This document shows positions 1 to 8,870 of a stretch of DNA of 64,000 nucleotides, piece by piece. Under the pieces are notes generated by a model. That model saw only the letters and a program-made list of their open reading frames with translations. It did not search any database and was not told where the DNA came from. Position 1 is the first letter of the stretch; every line of letters begins with the position of its first letter. Location: contig OY969418.1 of assembly GCA_963699175.1 (NCBI GenBank), forward strand, positions 4,960,001 to 5,024,000, written 5' to 3'. A program made the position numbers and the translations under genes. This DNA comes from JACPYM01 sp963699175. GTDB lineage: Bacteria; Acidobacteriota; Blastocatellia; RBC074.

Positions 1-1168
1 TCCCCGCACCTTCAATCTTCCCCGTGCCACCACCAAACAACAGAAAGGGGCTACGTTGCCAGAGAAAGTCTGTGCAGATACGATCTACAATCGGCATCGG
101 CGCGCAGGTCTTGTCATCCCCGCAAGCCGGGAAGCGCAGGTTGTTGCGCCAGTCACGCCACAGGTCACGGCGCGGGCGTTCAATCCAGCCCTCCAACATC
201 TCACGCGTCGCCCCGTCGCGTTGCTCATTGGCCCCACGCAACACTCGATCAACCATATTGAAATGTGCATTGCCGTGATCATCGGTCGTGCGGCGTAGCA
301 CATCGTAAGTATCTAAATAGCGGTCGCGATAGGTCGAGTCGCTTTCCAAGCGGATCAAGTTGAACAGGTTGATGGTCGCCAGATTGAATTTGAAATAGGA
401 AGTGTGATCTTCCAGCACCTCAAGGCCAATTGCGCTGCCGACGGTAAGCGATGAAAAGAAGCGCGCCGTTTCGTAATCCGCCGAAAAGCCTGGATTGACG
501 CGGCGACCTACTGCCAAGAAGCTCAGCCGTTGTTCGGGATGACCGGTGAAGGTCGTGCTGATCTCGCCAGCAGGCATCACAACCAACCAGTTGCGGTCGA
601 GCAGAAAATCGAGCAGCCGTGTTACCAGGGCTTTGACTTCTTCACGCACCGCTTGATCTTCGACAAAGTCGTAGGCTACGGCCAGCCCGAAAAAGACGCC
701 TGAATATTGATCGCGCGAGGTATTGCCGAGCCACGCGTAGGTCTGGCCGTTTAAGACACGGTAATAAACGCCGTGCCGTTGCTCTTCTTCGATCACACTC
801 CGCGCGTATGGCCAATCTGCCGGAAAGGCACAACGCGCCAGCAAACCGTTACCTGGCAAATCCACCAGCAAGCGTAAGCCACCGAGCGTTCGCTTCACGT
901 TTGCCAAAGCTTCGGACGATTGTGTGACGCGATAACGAAAGCTCTCTGCGGCCAGATAATGCCCTGTCCAGATCGCTGCATCAGCACCGCGCGAGTAGGC
1001 TACGATCTCTTCGCTTGATGGCGAGGCAAAGACAGGATCGAGAATCAGGCCGTGTGGCGCGTGGCGTTGCTGAAGGTTGTTGGAGATGGCCACGGCATCA
1101 CGCTCGTCGGCGCAGACTGGCAGCGCCGCCAGCATTATGCAGATGATGAGCGCAAACAACCGTTTCAT
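1..1168 (-). CDS. Secreted protein of unknown function, 3' end outside window
   Basis: Reading leftward from ATG at 1168 there is an open frame of 389 codons with no stop up to the window edge, so the gene is intact at its N-terminus and cut at its C-terminus. The first 20 residues are a typical Sec signal peptide (charged MKR, hydrophobic core, VCA end), so the product is exported. The mature part is rich in aromatic residues, with regularly spaced helices interrupted by short Gly/Pro turns; this could be an alpha/alpha-toroid fold as in several glycosidase-like proteins, but that is a guess and I recognise no family motif. The start is supported by a good open frame beginning exactly at a signal peptide. 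The glycosyltransferase gene upstream reads in the same direction, about 140 bp away. Confidence 0.7.
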   Translation of the reverse strand, partial: MKRLFALIICIMLAALPVCADERDAVAISNNLQQRHAPHGLILDPVFASPSSEEIVAYSRGADAAIWTGHYLAAESFRYRVTQSSEALANVKRTLGGLRLLVDLPGNGLLARCAFPADWPYARSVIEEEQRHGVYYRVLNGQTYAWLGNTSRDQYSGVFFGLAVAYDFVEDQAVREEVKALVTRLLDFLLDRNWLVVMPAGEISTTFTGHPEQRLSFLAVGRRVNPGFSADYETARFFSSLTVGSAIGLEVLEDHTSYFKFNLATINLFNLIRLESDSTYRDRYLDTYDVLRRTTDDHGNAHFNMVDRVLRGANEQRDGATREMLEGWIERPRRDLWRDWRNNLRFPACGDDKTCAPMPIVDRICTDFLWQRSPFLLFGGGTGKIEGAG

Positions 1169-1306
1169 CGCAACTACCTCATGAGGGCTTGGGTTGTGAA
1201 ATTCGTTTAGGGCTGAAATCAGAACACAAAAACCGCTTGCCAAACGGCGGAGCAAGCCTATGGCATAGCCTATTGGCAGTCAATAAATTTAATTTGGCAC
1301 GGAGCT

Positions 1307-3079
1307 TCACGGCTTGTTCATCAACACGCTCTTCTCACCGCGCTTGGCCAGCGGGTAGATCGGCAGGCCCGCTAACAAGGGCAGCACTCGATCCTTCTTG
1401 CTATCCTCCGTGAAGAGAAAGACCCGCTCGCTGCCGCGCCAGAGCCGCGGTAGGTCGGCATTCTCCAGAAAAACCGGCGGGCAATCAGGAAACTGCGAGC
1501 CAAACCACATCCCTGTTACCCGCCCGTTGAGCAGCAAGACTCGCTCATTCGTGTAGAACGCAATCGAAGACCCCGTTTCATATTCGCCGTTGAAGACGAT
1601 CTTCGCGCCCGGTTCCCAGTGTTTTTGAATCTCTACGGCTAACGGGCGAGAGGACAAGACCGGCTCGAACTTTTGCAGCGCGAAGTTGGCGCAAACAAAC
1701 AGCAGCCCCATCGAAACGAGCATTGTTGCTGCCGCACCTAGATTTCGCTGCCGACGACGAAGGACGAAAGCCAGCGGGAAGCCGAGCGCGAAAACTAACG
1801 CTGCGCCTAACGCAGGCATACGCAATTCGGCAAACGCGCCGCTCGTCAGGTCGAAGAAATGGCCGAGCGAGAGCGTGTATTGCTCGGCATCAAACGGCGC
1901 TTGATTGAGCAGATCAGAGAAATCGCCCGTCGGCTGAATGTGGCGCGCGCGCCAGACAAGCGTGGCGAGTAGGGCAGCAATGACCAGCGCGATTGCGGCC
2001 AGCACGCCTTGCGCCCAGGTCAGGTAGCGCTGCGCCTTCGGGTTGTCTTCCGCATTGGCCAATGCCGCTCCCAGCAGCAGCGCCAGCGGCGCATAAGACG
2101 GGAAAGTGTAATATTCCTGGCTCGTCGAGAGATTGAAGAAGACTAGAATCGTGCCTGCCCAAAGCCAAAGATGAAGGTTGATGAGCCGTTGACGCGCCGC
2201 CTTTAGGTTACGGCTAGGCTTTTGCAGACCGAGCAGCGGCACGGCGACACTCCACGGGAAGAGCCAGGCCAAATGCATCAGCCAATAAAAAACAAATGGC
2301 ACTTTGTTGTAATCGCGCGGGTAGCGTTTGCCGAGGAAGCGATAGACCTGCTCATTGATGAAATAGAACCAGAAAAAATTCTGATTGCGCCATCCGGCAA
2401 GCAGATGCCAGGGCGCGGCAATGGCAAGCACCAACAGTAGGCCCGTGAATAACCGCATCTGTCTAAGCTCAAACCAGAGGCCGCGCAGGCCGAGCGTGAG
2501 CAACAGAAACAGCCCAATTGGCCCTGCGACAAAGACAATGCCGATCATCCCTTTGGTCACGAGCGCAATCCCGACAGCGGCGTACAACCCGTAATACCAG
2601 CGTTTCTGCTTCCCCGTGCCAAAAAAGCCGCGCAGAAAACAGTAGTGCGCCTGCGTGAACCAGAGCGTCAGCAACACCTCGGGAATCATCGCGCGGGTGA
2701 AGAGATACATCCCCACGCAACTGCCGAGTGTTGCAGCAGCGTAGAGACCGGCTTTCTCCGAATAAGCCCAGCGCCCGAATTGGTAAGCGGTAAAAGCCAA
2801 CAAGACAATTGCCACGATAACGGGAAAACGCACGGCGAAGGTTTGAAAGCCGAAGAGCTTGAACGACGCGGCCACCGCCCAATAAAGCAGCGGCGCTTTT
2901 TCCAAATAACGCACACCGTTGAAGCGGAGCGTCACCCAATCATTGCTGGTCAGCATTTCCTTGGCTGCTTCGGCGTGCGTGGCGTCTGCGTCGTCGAGTA
3001 GCGCGGGTTGGAAAGAGGTGCTAATAAAGACGGCGGCAATAAAGCCTAGCAAAAGAATGATCGGTAGGCGTTGGCGCAT
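1307..3079 (-). CDS. Membrane glycosyltransferase, family 39 (ArnT/PMT-like)
   Basis: A 590-residue multi-spanning membrane protein. The N-terminus has one membrane segment, then an external loop with the acidic DDAD motif near residue 30 and an EKAPLLYW motif near residue 60. These match the loop of dolichyl-phosphate-mannose protein mannosyltransferases and the bacterial ArnT enzymes, where an Asp is the catalytic base. About ten further hydrophobic segments follow, then a soluble C-terminal domain of about 120 residues containing FNGEYETGSS, as in ArnT-like proteins. Such enzymes move a sugar from a polyprenyl-phosphate carrier to lipid or protein on the outer face of the inner membrane. 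The exact sugar and acceptor cannot be told. It lies alone, leftward, divergent from the isoprenoid cluster. Confidence 0.85.
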   Translation of the reverse strand: MRQRLPIILLLGFIAAVFISTSFQPALLDDADATHAEAAKEMLTSNDWVTLRFNGVRYLEKAPLLYWAVAASFKLFGFQTFAVRFPVIVAIVLLAFTAYQFGRWAYSEKAGLYAAATLGSCVGMYLFTRAMIPEVLLTLWFTQAHYCFLRGFFGTGKQKRWYYGLYAAVGIALVTKGMIGIVFVAGPIGLFLLLTLGLRGLWFELRQMRLFTGLLLVLAIAAPWHLLAGWRNQNFFWFYFINEQVYRFLGKRYPRDYNKVPFVFYWLMHLAWLFPWSVAVPLLGLQKPSRNLKAARQRLINLHLWLWAGTILVFFNLSTSQEYYTFPSYAPLALLLGAALANAEDNPKAQRYLTWAQGVLAAIALVIAALLATLVWRARHIQPTGDFSDLLNQAPFDAEQYTLSLGHFFDLTSGAFAELRMPALGAALVFALGFPLAFVLRRRQRNLGAAATMLVSMGLLFVCANFALQKFEPVLSSRPLAVEIQKHWEPGAKIVFNGEYETGSSIAFYTNERVLLLNGRVTGMWFGSQFPDCPPVFLENADLPRLWRGSERVFLFTEDSKKDRVLPLLAGLPIYPLAKRGEKSVLMNKP

Positions 3080-3165
3080 AAACGGCGGTCACTGTCCTCG
3101 ACTTAATTTGGGCTTGGTCTGGTATGCGGTTTGATGGAGTTGGTCGCTTGTAGTGACGGGGCGTT

Positions 3166-3195
3166 TTGGCATTCAGTGAATCGGAAACTTATAAT
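3166..3195 (+). promoter_or_regulatory. Sigma-70-type promoter of the isoprenoid cluster
   Basis: TTGGCA (3166-3171), an 18-bp spacer and a perfect TATAAT (3190-3195) lie about 120 bp before the isomerase gene. One mismatch to the -35 consensus and none to the -10 make this a strong candidate, with transcription expected to start near 3202. Confidence 0.65.
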
Positions 3196-3314
3196 CGCTG
3201 CGTATTAGCTAGCGAACTAATGGAAACAACACGGGCATTAGCCAGCTTCAGAGCAGACAACTTAACGTATGGCTGCGGCTTTGAGCAAGCTGCGCGCAAT
3301 CTTTACTTTTTGGC

Positions 3315-4376
3315 ATGACGACAACACCTGAAATCATCAATCGTAAGCTCAGCCACTTCGAGCTGTGCGCTCATCAAGACGTCGAGTTCCGTCACAAAAC
3401 CACTTGGTTTGAAAATGTGGAACTGGTGCATCGCGCGCTGACCGAGACTTGTCTGGAAGAGATTGACTTGACCGTCAATGTGCTAGGCAAGCGGTTGAAC
3501 TATCCCATAATTATTAGCGGGATGACTGGCGGTGCGGGAGAGGTTGGCATCTTCAACCGCGAGATGGCGGCGCTCGCCAACCGCTGGGGCATCGGCTTCG
3601 GCGTCGGCTCGCAGCGTGTGATGCTACGTCACCCGGAAGCAGGTGCGAGTTTCCAGGTTCGTGAGGTTGCGCCCGACGTGCTGCTTTTCGGCAATATAGG
3701 CATTGCGCAGGCACGCGAGCTGACGACGCGCGAGGTCGTGTGGCTGGGCGAAGAGATCGGCGCGGATGCTATCTGCGTGCATTTCAACACAGCGATGGAG
3801 GTGATTCAGAATCAGGGCGACCACGATTTTCGCGGCTCGCTCGAAGCAATGCGGCGGCTGGCAAGTGAGTCTTCCTTGCCGGTTGTTGCTAAAGAGACTG
3901 GCTGCGGCTTCGGGCGCGAGACGGGTGCGCTGCTCGCCGAAGCCGGTGTGCGCTGGCTTGACGTGGCGGGCGCAGGTGGCACGTCATGGGTGGGCGTTGA
4001 GACGATTCGCAATCGTGCGTTGCGTCATTTGGGCGAGGCGTTTTGGGATTGGGGCTTGCCCACAGCGGCGAGCGTGTGCGAGTTGCGGTCACTGCCGCTC
4101 AACCTGATTGCGTCGGGCGGAATTCGCAACGGCTTGCAGGCGGCGAAGGCGCTGGCATTGGGCGCGCGTGCTGTAGGGATGGCACTGCCGTTGCTGCGCG
4201 CCTACGTCAGCGGCGGGACCGAAGCCGTTGAAGCCTACCTGCAAGCTTTCTGTGCTGAACTGCGTGTGGCAGTTATGCTGTGCGGCTGCGCGAGTGTGGC
4301 GGAATTGAAGCCTGAGCACGCGGTAATTGGCGGGCAATTGCGCGATTGGCTGCGGCAACGCGAGGCGGCGCAGTGA
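3315..4376 (+). CDS. fni: Type 2 isopentenyl-diphosphate delta-isomerase
   Basis: This FMN- and NADPH-dependent enzyme interconverts isopentenyl and dimethylallyl diphosphate, the first branching step of isoprenoid synthesis in the cytoplasm. The 353-residue chain is of normal family length. It shows the N-terminal RK..H segment (residues 10-14), the FMN-binding GMTGG (69-73), GVGSQR (96-101), GNIG (126-129), the H-x-N...E metal-binding region with QGD (156-169), a KETG motif, AGAGGT and a C-terminal SGGIRNG phosphate-binding loop. One oddity is that the pair usually read as Gln-Glu after HxN is Met-Glu here (161-162). It heads a four-gene forward cluster behind a strong promoter; no clear Shine-Dalgarno precedes the ATG. 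The next gene overlaps by one base (TGATG), implying translational coupling. Confidence 0.93.
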   Translation: MTTTPEIINRKLSHFELCAHQDVEFRHKTTWFENVELVHRALTETCLEEIDLTVNVLGKRLNYPIIISGMTGGAGEVGIFNREMAALANRWGIGFGVGSQRVMLRHPEAGASFQVREVAPDVLLFGNIGIAQARELTTREVVWLGEEIGADAICVHFNTAMEVIQNQGDHDFRGSLEAMRRLASESSLPVVAKETGCGFGRETGALLAEAGVRWLDVAGAGGTSWVGVETIRNRALRHLGEAFWDWGLPTAASVCELRSLPLNLIASGGIRNGLQAAKALALGARAVGMALPLLRAYVSGGTEAVEAYLQAFCAELRVAVMLCGCASVAELKPEHAVIGGQLRDWLRQREAAQ

Positions 4377-5191
4377 TGGGAGAGCAAGCGCTTCGGCATA
4401 ACCGGGTCTGCGTCATCACGGCGGCAGACATCGAGTTCAAAAATGTCACCAAGCTTTTAATCGGCGCGCTGACTCAATTGGAACTCAGGCTGAAAGTCTG
4501 TCGCGGGCGTTTCAATGGCCTGGCCGTGACAGTTCTGCAAACTGAAATTGGCGCGCCGCAGTTTGCCGAACGGCTGCAAGATCATTTGTCTATCTTCGAT
4601 TATGACGCTCTGCTGGTCATCGGACTTGCCGGAGCCCTTGATCCAGCTTTGCGAACAGGCGACGTAGTGATTTATGACCGCTGCCTGGACGGGCGTGGCG
4701 CTGAGGCGTGGCTGCAAACTGGAAGCAAAGAAAATCCACCGGCTCGTGACGAAATTGCAAGCATTTCCTGCGACGCTAGGTTGGCGCAAAAGCTATTTGA
4801 GGTATTAAACGAGCGCGGGTTGCGCTGTGTGCGCGGCCCTGGGGTGCTGGTCGAGCGGATCGTCATTGACGCGCAAGCCAAACTGACGTTAGGTAAACAG
4901 TTGCAAGCGACAGTAGCTGATATGGAAAGCTATCTGGTTTTGGCCACCTTGGGAGAATCCCAATTGCCTTGTGCTGTCTTACGCACTGTACTGGACGAGG
5001 CGAGCAGTGACCTGCCCGATTTTAACGCCGCGCTCGGCAAAGATGGCCGAATGGAGCATCGCTTAGCGCTGCAAGCTATGCGAGCGCGTCCGCTCCCGGC
5101 GCTGCGTTTTTTGCGCAGCTTGCGACCTGCTTTATGTGCACTGCGAGAAGTAACCGCAGGAGCCTTAAGCTACTTCACCAACAGTCAATAG
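4376..5191 (+). CDS. Nucleoside phosphorylase family protein, HpnG-like
   Basis: A 271-residue cytoplasmic protein of the PNP/UDP phosphorylase superfamily. Support comes from the N-terminal VITAADIEF segment (the family usually has an A-x-E motif here), the central VIGLAGALDP segment followed by TGDVVIYD, and the ADMESY motif near residue 190 that holds the ribose hydroxyls. In hopanoid gene clusters the related HpnG removes adenine from adenosyl-hopane to give ribosyl-hopane. Because this copy overlaps fni and shares a run with hpnA, that role fits, but an MTA/SAH nucleosidase-like role is also possible. The ATG at 4376 shares its A with the isomerase stop; a TTG start 30 bp earlier would overlap further and is less likely. 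Confidence 0.72.
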   Translation: MGEQALRHNRVCVITAADIEFKNVTKLLIGALTQLELRLKVCRGRFNGLAVTVLQTEIGAPQFAERLQDHLSIFDYDALLVIGLAGALDPALRTGDVVIYDRCLDGRGAEAWLQTGSKENPPARDEIASISCDARLAQKLFEVLNERGLRCVRGPGVLVERIVIDAQAKLTLGKQLQATVADMESYLVLATLGESQLPCAVLRTVLDEASSDLPDFNAALGKDGRMEHRLALQAMRARPLPALRFLRSLRPALCALREVTAGALSYFTNSQ

Positions 5192-5366
5192 GTTTAACCA
5201 TTGGAGCGATTACGCATAAGCTAGTGCGGTTGACAAGCCGCCGGAAGGCTGGCTAGAGTTTGCCGTCAGTAAATAACACGAGCGCGGCCCCGGCGCTGAA
5301 ATTCTCGCCGCAAGCCGCTAACCACACCTCGCGAATGAAGAAATAACCAAGCAAGGAGAATAGCAA

Positions 5367-5858
5367 ATGAGTAATGTGGCACTCTCGCCAGTCGAGACCA
5401 AGCCCCGAGTCGAGGCAAAAGAGGGCACATACAAAGTTGCCGCGACTACCTTCATCCTCAGAACCAATGAGCGTGTCGAATTGAAGAACATCACCAAGGA
5501 GATCAGCGATTTTGTCTCCCAGACCTCGATTCGCGACGGCTTGGTGCAAATCTCTTCGCTACACACCACGGCTGGCTTGATTTTGAACGAGATTCAGGAC
5601 GCCTTGTTGGCGGATATAACGACGCTGTTTGAGCAAGTCATTCCGCGCGGCGTTTACTACAAACACAACGATCCCGACCTCTCCGATTGCGACCGCAAGA
5701 ATGCGGATTCGCACTTGCGCGCGGTCGTAGTGGGACACAGCCTTTCTATCCCGGTCGAAAACGGTAAACTCAAACTCGGCGCCTGGCAGCAGGTTCTTTT
5801 TACCGAATTCGACGGGCCGAACAATCGCAAAATTCACGTGCAAGTCATGGGCATCTAG
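5367..5858 (+). CDS. yjbQ: YjbQ family protein (UPF0047)
   Basis: The 163-residue protein carries the family signature SSLHTTAGLILNE near residues 65-77, the following D..LL.DI, the H-N-D-P-D segment and the C-terminal GTWQ-like GAWQQVLFTEFDGP block. YjbQ proteins are small trimeric enzymes reported to have secondary thiamin-phosphate synthase activity, although their main role is unclear. A good ribosome site (AAGGAGAA) lies 9 bases before the ATG. It starts about 175 bp after the phosphorylase and ends 13 bp before hpnA, so it is probably co-transcribed with the hopanoid-type genes. Confidence 0.88.
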   Translation: MSNVALSPVETKPRVEAKEGTYKVAATTFILRTNERVELKNITKEISDFVSQTSIRDGLVQISSLHTTAGLILNEIQDALLADITTLFEQVIPRGVYYKHNDPDLSDCDRKNADSHLRAVVVGHSLSIPVENGKLKLGAWQQVLFTEFDGPNNRKIHVQVMGI

Positions 5859-5871
5859 CCCGCTCGCCGTT

Positions 5872-6858
5872 ATGAGAGCTTTCGTCACGGGCGCGACTGG
5901 ATTCATCGGCGGCAATTTGGTGCGCGAGCTGTTGGCCGATGGGCACGCGGTGCGAGCGCTGGTGCGGCCTCAGAGCGACCAACGCAATCTGGCGGACTTG
6001 CCGGTCGAAGCAGTCACTGGCGATCTAGATAATCAGGCGAGACTGACTGAACAATTAGCGGGCTGCGAGGTGGTCTTCCACGTCGCAGCCCATTACTCTT
6101 TGTGGGCGCGCGATGCCGACGCCATTTACCGCGCCAATGTCACCGGTACTAAGAATCTGCTCGCCGCCGCGCGCCAAACAGGCGTCAGGCGATTCGTCCA
6201 CACCAGCTCCGTCGCAGCCGTCGGCGTGCCTGCGCCCAAGACGCTGGGTACGGAAGCGACACAGACTACGCTGGCCGAGCTGGTCAGCGATTACAAAAAA
6301 TCGAAATATCTGGCCGAGCAAGCCGCACTCGAAGCCGCACGCGCAGGTCTGGATGTAGTGATCGTCAATCCTTCGACGCCGATTGGCGCGCACGATGTCA
6401 AACCGACGCCAACGGGTGAGATCATCCTGCGCTTTTTGCAAGATCGCATGCCCGCCTACGTGCACACAGGGCTGAACCTGATTGACGTGTCAGACGTGGC
6501 GCGCGGCCACATTTTGGCTTGGCAGAAAGGACGCACAGGTGAGCGTTACATCCTTGGCAATCGCAATCTGACGCTCAAAGAAATGCTGGAGCTACTAGCC
6601 GCCATCACGGGCAAGCCTGCGCCGCGCTGGGCCGTCCCGCATTTCATCCCGCTGGCCGTGGCGTATGTGGACGAGATGATTCTGGCGCGCTACTTCGGCA
6701 AAACGCCGCAGGTTTCATTCTATTCGGTGCAGATGTCGCAAAAGGCTATGTACTACGATTCGGCGAAGGCGGTGCGGGAACTGGGCCTGCCACAAAGCCC
6801 GATTGAGCGGGCGTTGGAAAAGGCAGTGCGGTGGTTTGAGACAAACGGTTACGTTTGA
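5872..6858 (+). CDS. hpnA: Hopanoid-associated sugar epimerase HpnA
   Basis: A 328-residue extended short-chain dehydrogenase/reductase. The NAD(P)-binding GATGFIGG lies at residues 7-14, HVAAHYSLW near 70, the active-site Ser in HTSSVAAVG near 112, and the catalytic YxxxK at 141-145 (YKKSK). The NPSTPIGAHDVKPTPTG segment is characteristic of the HpnA family, found beside hopanoid genes and thought to modify the side-chain sugar. No squalene-hopene cyclase is in view, so whether the organism makes hopanoids must be judged elsewhere in the genome. It ends one base before the convergent small zinc-protein gene, with no terminator between them. Confidence 0.88.
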   Translation: MRAFVTGATGFIGGNLVRELLADGHAVRALVRPQSDQRNLADLPVEAVTGDLDNQARLTEQLAGCEVVFHVAAHYSLWARDADAIYRANVTGTKNLLAAARQTGVRRFVHTSSVAAVGVPAPKTLGTEATQTTLAELVSDYKKSKYLAEQAALEAARAGLDVVIVNPSTPIGAHDVKPTPTGEIILRFLQDRMPAYVHTGLNLIDVSDVARGHILAWQKGRTGERYILGNRNLTLKEMLELLAAITGKPAPRWAVPHFIPLAVAYVDEMILARYFGKTPQVSFYSVQMSQKAMYYDSAKAVRELGLPQSPIERALEKAVRWFETNGYV

Positions 6859-6859
6859 A

Positions 6860-7051
6860 TCAGGCGGCGATTGGCCAATTTCTTTCGCTGACGTGTCGCA
6901 TCAACTGCTTGGACTCAATCGCTGATAAGGTCTCGCCCTGCTCGGCGCATTCTTGTGAGCAATAGACTTTCCAATCTTGCCCGACTATAGCTTGCTCGTG
7001 CTCAACTTCTTCGGCGCAAAAAGCGCATTCGTTCTCATTTCGTTTAGCCAT
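6860..7051 (-). CDS. Small four-cysteine zinc-binding protein
   Basis: A 63-residue protein with C9-x2-C12 and C31-x3-C35, the pattern of a treble-clef or TRASH-like zinc knuckle (YCSQEC is typical of TRASH domains). The rest is charged and there is no signal peptide, so it is cytoplasmic. The AGGAGAG ribosome site upstream of the ATG makes it a real gene in spite of its size. Such proteins act as metal sensors or protein-interaction modules; no specific role can be given. It is convergent with hpnA. Confidence 0.7.
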   Translation of the reverse strand: MAKRNENECAFCAEEVEHEQAIVGQDWKVYCSQECAEQGETLSAIESKQLMRHVSERNWPIAA

Positions 7052-7317
7052 CTCTGCTCACTCTCCTGTGCTGAAAATATCTGGCGCGCCCGGCTTTATT
7101 CCACTTATCCAGCGCCGACTTTAGCAACCCAGTCTTTAATCCGTTTCAGAGTTTTGTTAGCTCAAGGTTAGCTTTTCCCAGCCGCCAGCCCGGCTCGCCC
7201 AGCAAAAACTTGTAACCAAACTGCTGCTCTGTACGCCTTTATGGTCGGTTGTGGTTAGTTTGGCCAAGCCGACTGACCGGCGTATTTTGGCGGCGTGCAC
7301 GGACGAGAATTAGCAAA

Positions 7318-7965
7318 ATGGAGCAAACGGCCTATTGGCCCGCACTAGCTGATCGCGTAGAGTTCCCCAGTCAACGGGCGGAATTGGCGGCAACTGAGAT
7401 GACCGACAACGAACTGGTCGCGGCAGCTAGTCAGGGCGATGAAGCAGCCTTCGCAGAGCTATTTGAACGGCACCGCCAACTGGTGGCGCGGTTAGGCTAT
7501 CGTTTCTTCAATCGCCGCGAACAGGTCGAGGAAATCATTCAGGAGACTTTTACCAAAGCCTTCTTTGCGCTCGGCGATTATCAAGGTAGTTATGCTGCCT
7601 CTTTTGCCGCCTGGATTACGCGCATCGCCGTGCACACCTGCTACGACGAATTGCGGAGGCAGCGGCGGCGCTCTGAAAGTGGTTTGGGCGACTTGAGTGA
7701 AGATGAGGCGGCTTATTTGAATGACCGGCTGCGCGATTCAAGCCCTAATGGCAACATCGAGGGCGTGGCCATCACGCGCGACCTGGCTAATAAGCTGCTG
7801 AGCCGGTTGCGGCCCGAAGACCGCGTTGTGCTGACATTGGTCAACCTGGAAGAAAAGTCTGTGGCCGAGATCGCGGAGTTAATGGGCTGGACAGCCGCCA
7901 AAGTGAAGATGCGCGCCCACCGCGCGCGCGAATCACTGCGGCGCGTGCTGCACAAGTTTTTGTGA
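7318..7965 (+). CDS. ECF-type RNA polymerase sigma factor
   Basis: The 215-residue protein has sigma region 2 (DEAAFAELFERHRQLV followed by the VEEIIQETFTKAF polymerase-binding helix, about residues 40-90) and region 4 (LRPEDRVVLTLVNLEEKSVAEIAELMGW with the KVKMRAHRARESLR helix, about 155-210). It directs core RNA polymerase to stress-type promoters. I start it at ATG 7318; an ATG at 7399 (MTDNELV) would also give a complete family-length protein, and an upstream TTG is less likely. It is followed 19 bp later by a one-pass membrane protein, then a Spy-like protein, the usual layout of an envelope-stress cassette in which a membrane partner holds the sigma factor inactive. Confidence 0.87.
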   Translation: MEQTAYWPALADRVEFPSQRAELAATEMTDNELVAAASQGDEAAFAELFERHRQLVARLGYRFFNRREQVEEIIQETFTKAFFALGDYQGSYAASFAAWITRIAVHTCYDELRRQRRRSESGLGDLSEDEAAYLNDRLRDSSPNGNIEGVAITRDLANKLLSRLRPEDRVVLTLVNLEEKSVAEIAELMGWTAAKVKMRAHRARESLRRVLHKFL

Positions 7966-7984
7966 GATGAGGGAGGTAACGAAT

Positions 7985-8410
7985 ATGTGGTTATGGAGAA
8001 GAAAATCAATTGACGATACCAGGTTCGAGCGCCTCGAAGCGGAGATTTTCCGCGCGTTCGAAGCGAACGAGGCAGAAGTAGAAGCGGCGGCCAATTCCCC
8101 GTTTCTCTACCAGCGTCTACGCACGCGTCTGGAGGCAGAGATCAAACGGCGCAACGAACCTGGCAAAGAGTGGCTGGCTTGGCTGATGACAGCACGGCAA
8201 GTTGCCCCGGCTCTGGCACTGGTGGCGCTGCTGGCCGTTGGCGTCTTCTGGACGGTGGGCCAATCCAATTCCGCCACGGGTCTCAGTTCACAGGGAGGCA
8301 CAGAGACCGCGTTGGCAGACGAGCTTTCCAACGATGATGTGTTAGCCGAACTGGTGGGTTGGGAAGTGAACGGGACTCCGGCAGCGTCGGCTTCAGTCAA
8401 GGAGCGGTAA
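7985..8410 (+). CDS. Single-pass membrane protein, probable anti-sigma partner
   Basis: A 141-residue protein with a charged cytoplasmic N-terminal part (about residues 1-70), one membrane helix (about 72-92, PALALVALLAVGVF) and a short outside tail. No zinc-binding HxxxCxxC motif of the ZAS anti-sigma class is present. The assignment rests on position directly after the sigma factor and on topology, not on a domain match. GGGAGG 7 bases before ATG 7985 decides the start over an in-frame ATG at 7967. Its stop overlaps the next start (TAATG), so the two are translationally coupled. Confidence 0.6.
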   Translation: MWLWRRKSIDDTRFERLEAEIFRAFEANEAEVEAAANSPFLYQRLRTRLEAEIKRRNEPGKEWLAWLMTARQVAPALALVALLAVGVFWTVGQSNSATGLSSQGGTETALADELSNDDVLAELVGWEVNGTPAASASVKER

Positions 8411-8829
8411 TGAATCAACCCAATCGCATCAAATTACAAGTTTGGATGATCTTCCTCTTGGTCTTTGGACTAGGCGGACTCACCGGCGTTTCGCTAGATC
8501 GCATCTACCTGTCGCGCAACGCCGCGCAACGCCCCCCTTTTCACGGCGGGCCTGGCCGGGGTGGGCCGCGTCGCATGCTTGAAAAGATGAAGCAGGACCT
8601 GAATCTGACTGATGACCAGGCCGAAGCCATCCACAAAATCTTCGAGGAGTCGCGCAAAGAAGGTCAAAGCAAACTGGATGAATGCCCTGGTTTCAAAGAG
8701 GCGCGCCAACGCACCCAGGAGCGCATTCGTGCGGTACTCACCACGGAGCAGCAGAAAAAGTTTGAAGAAATTTCAAAGCAGCGTGAGGCAATGCGTGACG
8801 CCCCGCCGCCGCCGCCAGAAAACCGCTAA
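8410..8829 (+). CDS. Spy/CpxP-like periplasmic metal-stress protein
   Basis: A 139-residue protein with an N-terminal membrane anchor or signal (residues 8-28), a Gly/Pro/Arg-rich linker and a helical hairpin domain: an MLEKMKQDLNLTDDQ start and a RAVLTTEQQKKFEEI repeat about 55 residues later. This paired LT..Q pattern is the hallmark of the LTXXQ family (Spy, CpxP, CnrX, ZraP), which act in the periplasm as chaperones or heavy-metal sensors. In CnrX-like systems the protein controls a neighbouring ECF sigma factor, which agrees with the order here. A single Cys lies between the helices and the C-terminus is Pro-rich. Confidence 0.8.
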   Translation: MNQPNRIKLQVWMIFLLVFGLGGLTGVSLDRIYLSRNAAQRPPFHGGPGRGGPRRMLEKMKQDLNLTDDQAEAIHKIFEESRKEGQSKLDECPGFKEARQRTQERIRAVLTTEQQKKFEEISKQREAMRDAPPPPPENR

Positions 8830-8870
8830 GCTGAGTCATTGACCACTTCACCAACTAAGGAGATTACCCC

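Noticed and set aside
4346..4375. An earlier TTG start for the phosphorylase
   Set aside because: ATG 4376 overlaps the fni stop (TGATG), a typical coupled start, and begins the conserved domain at the normal distance.
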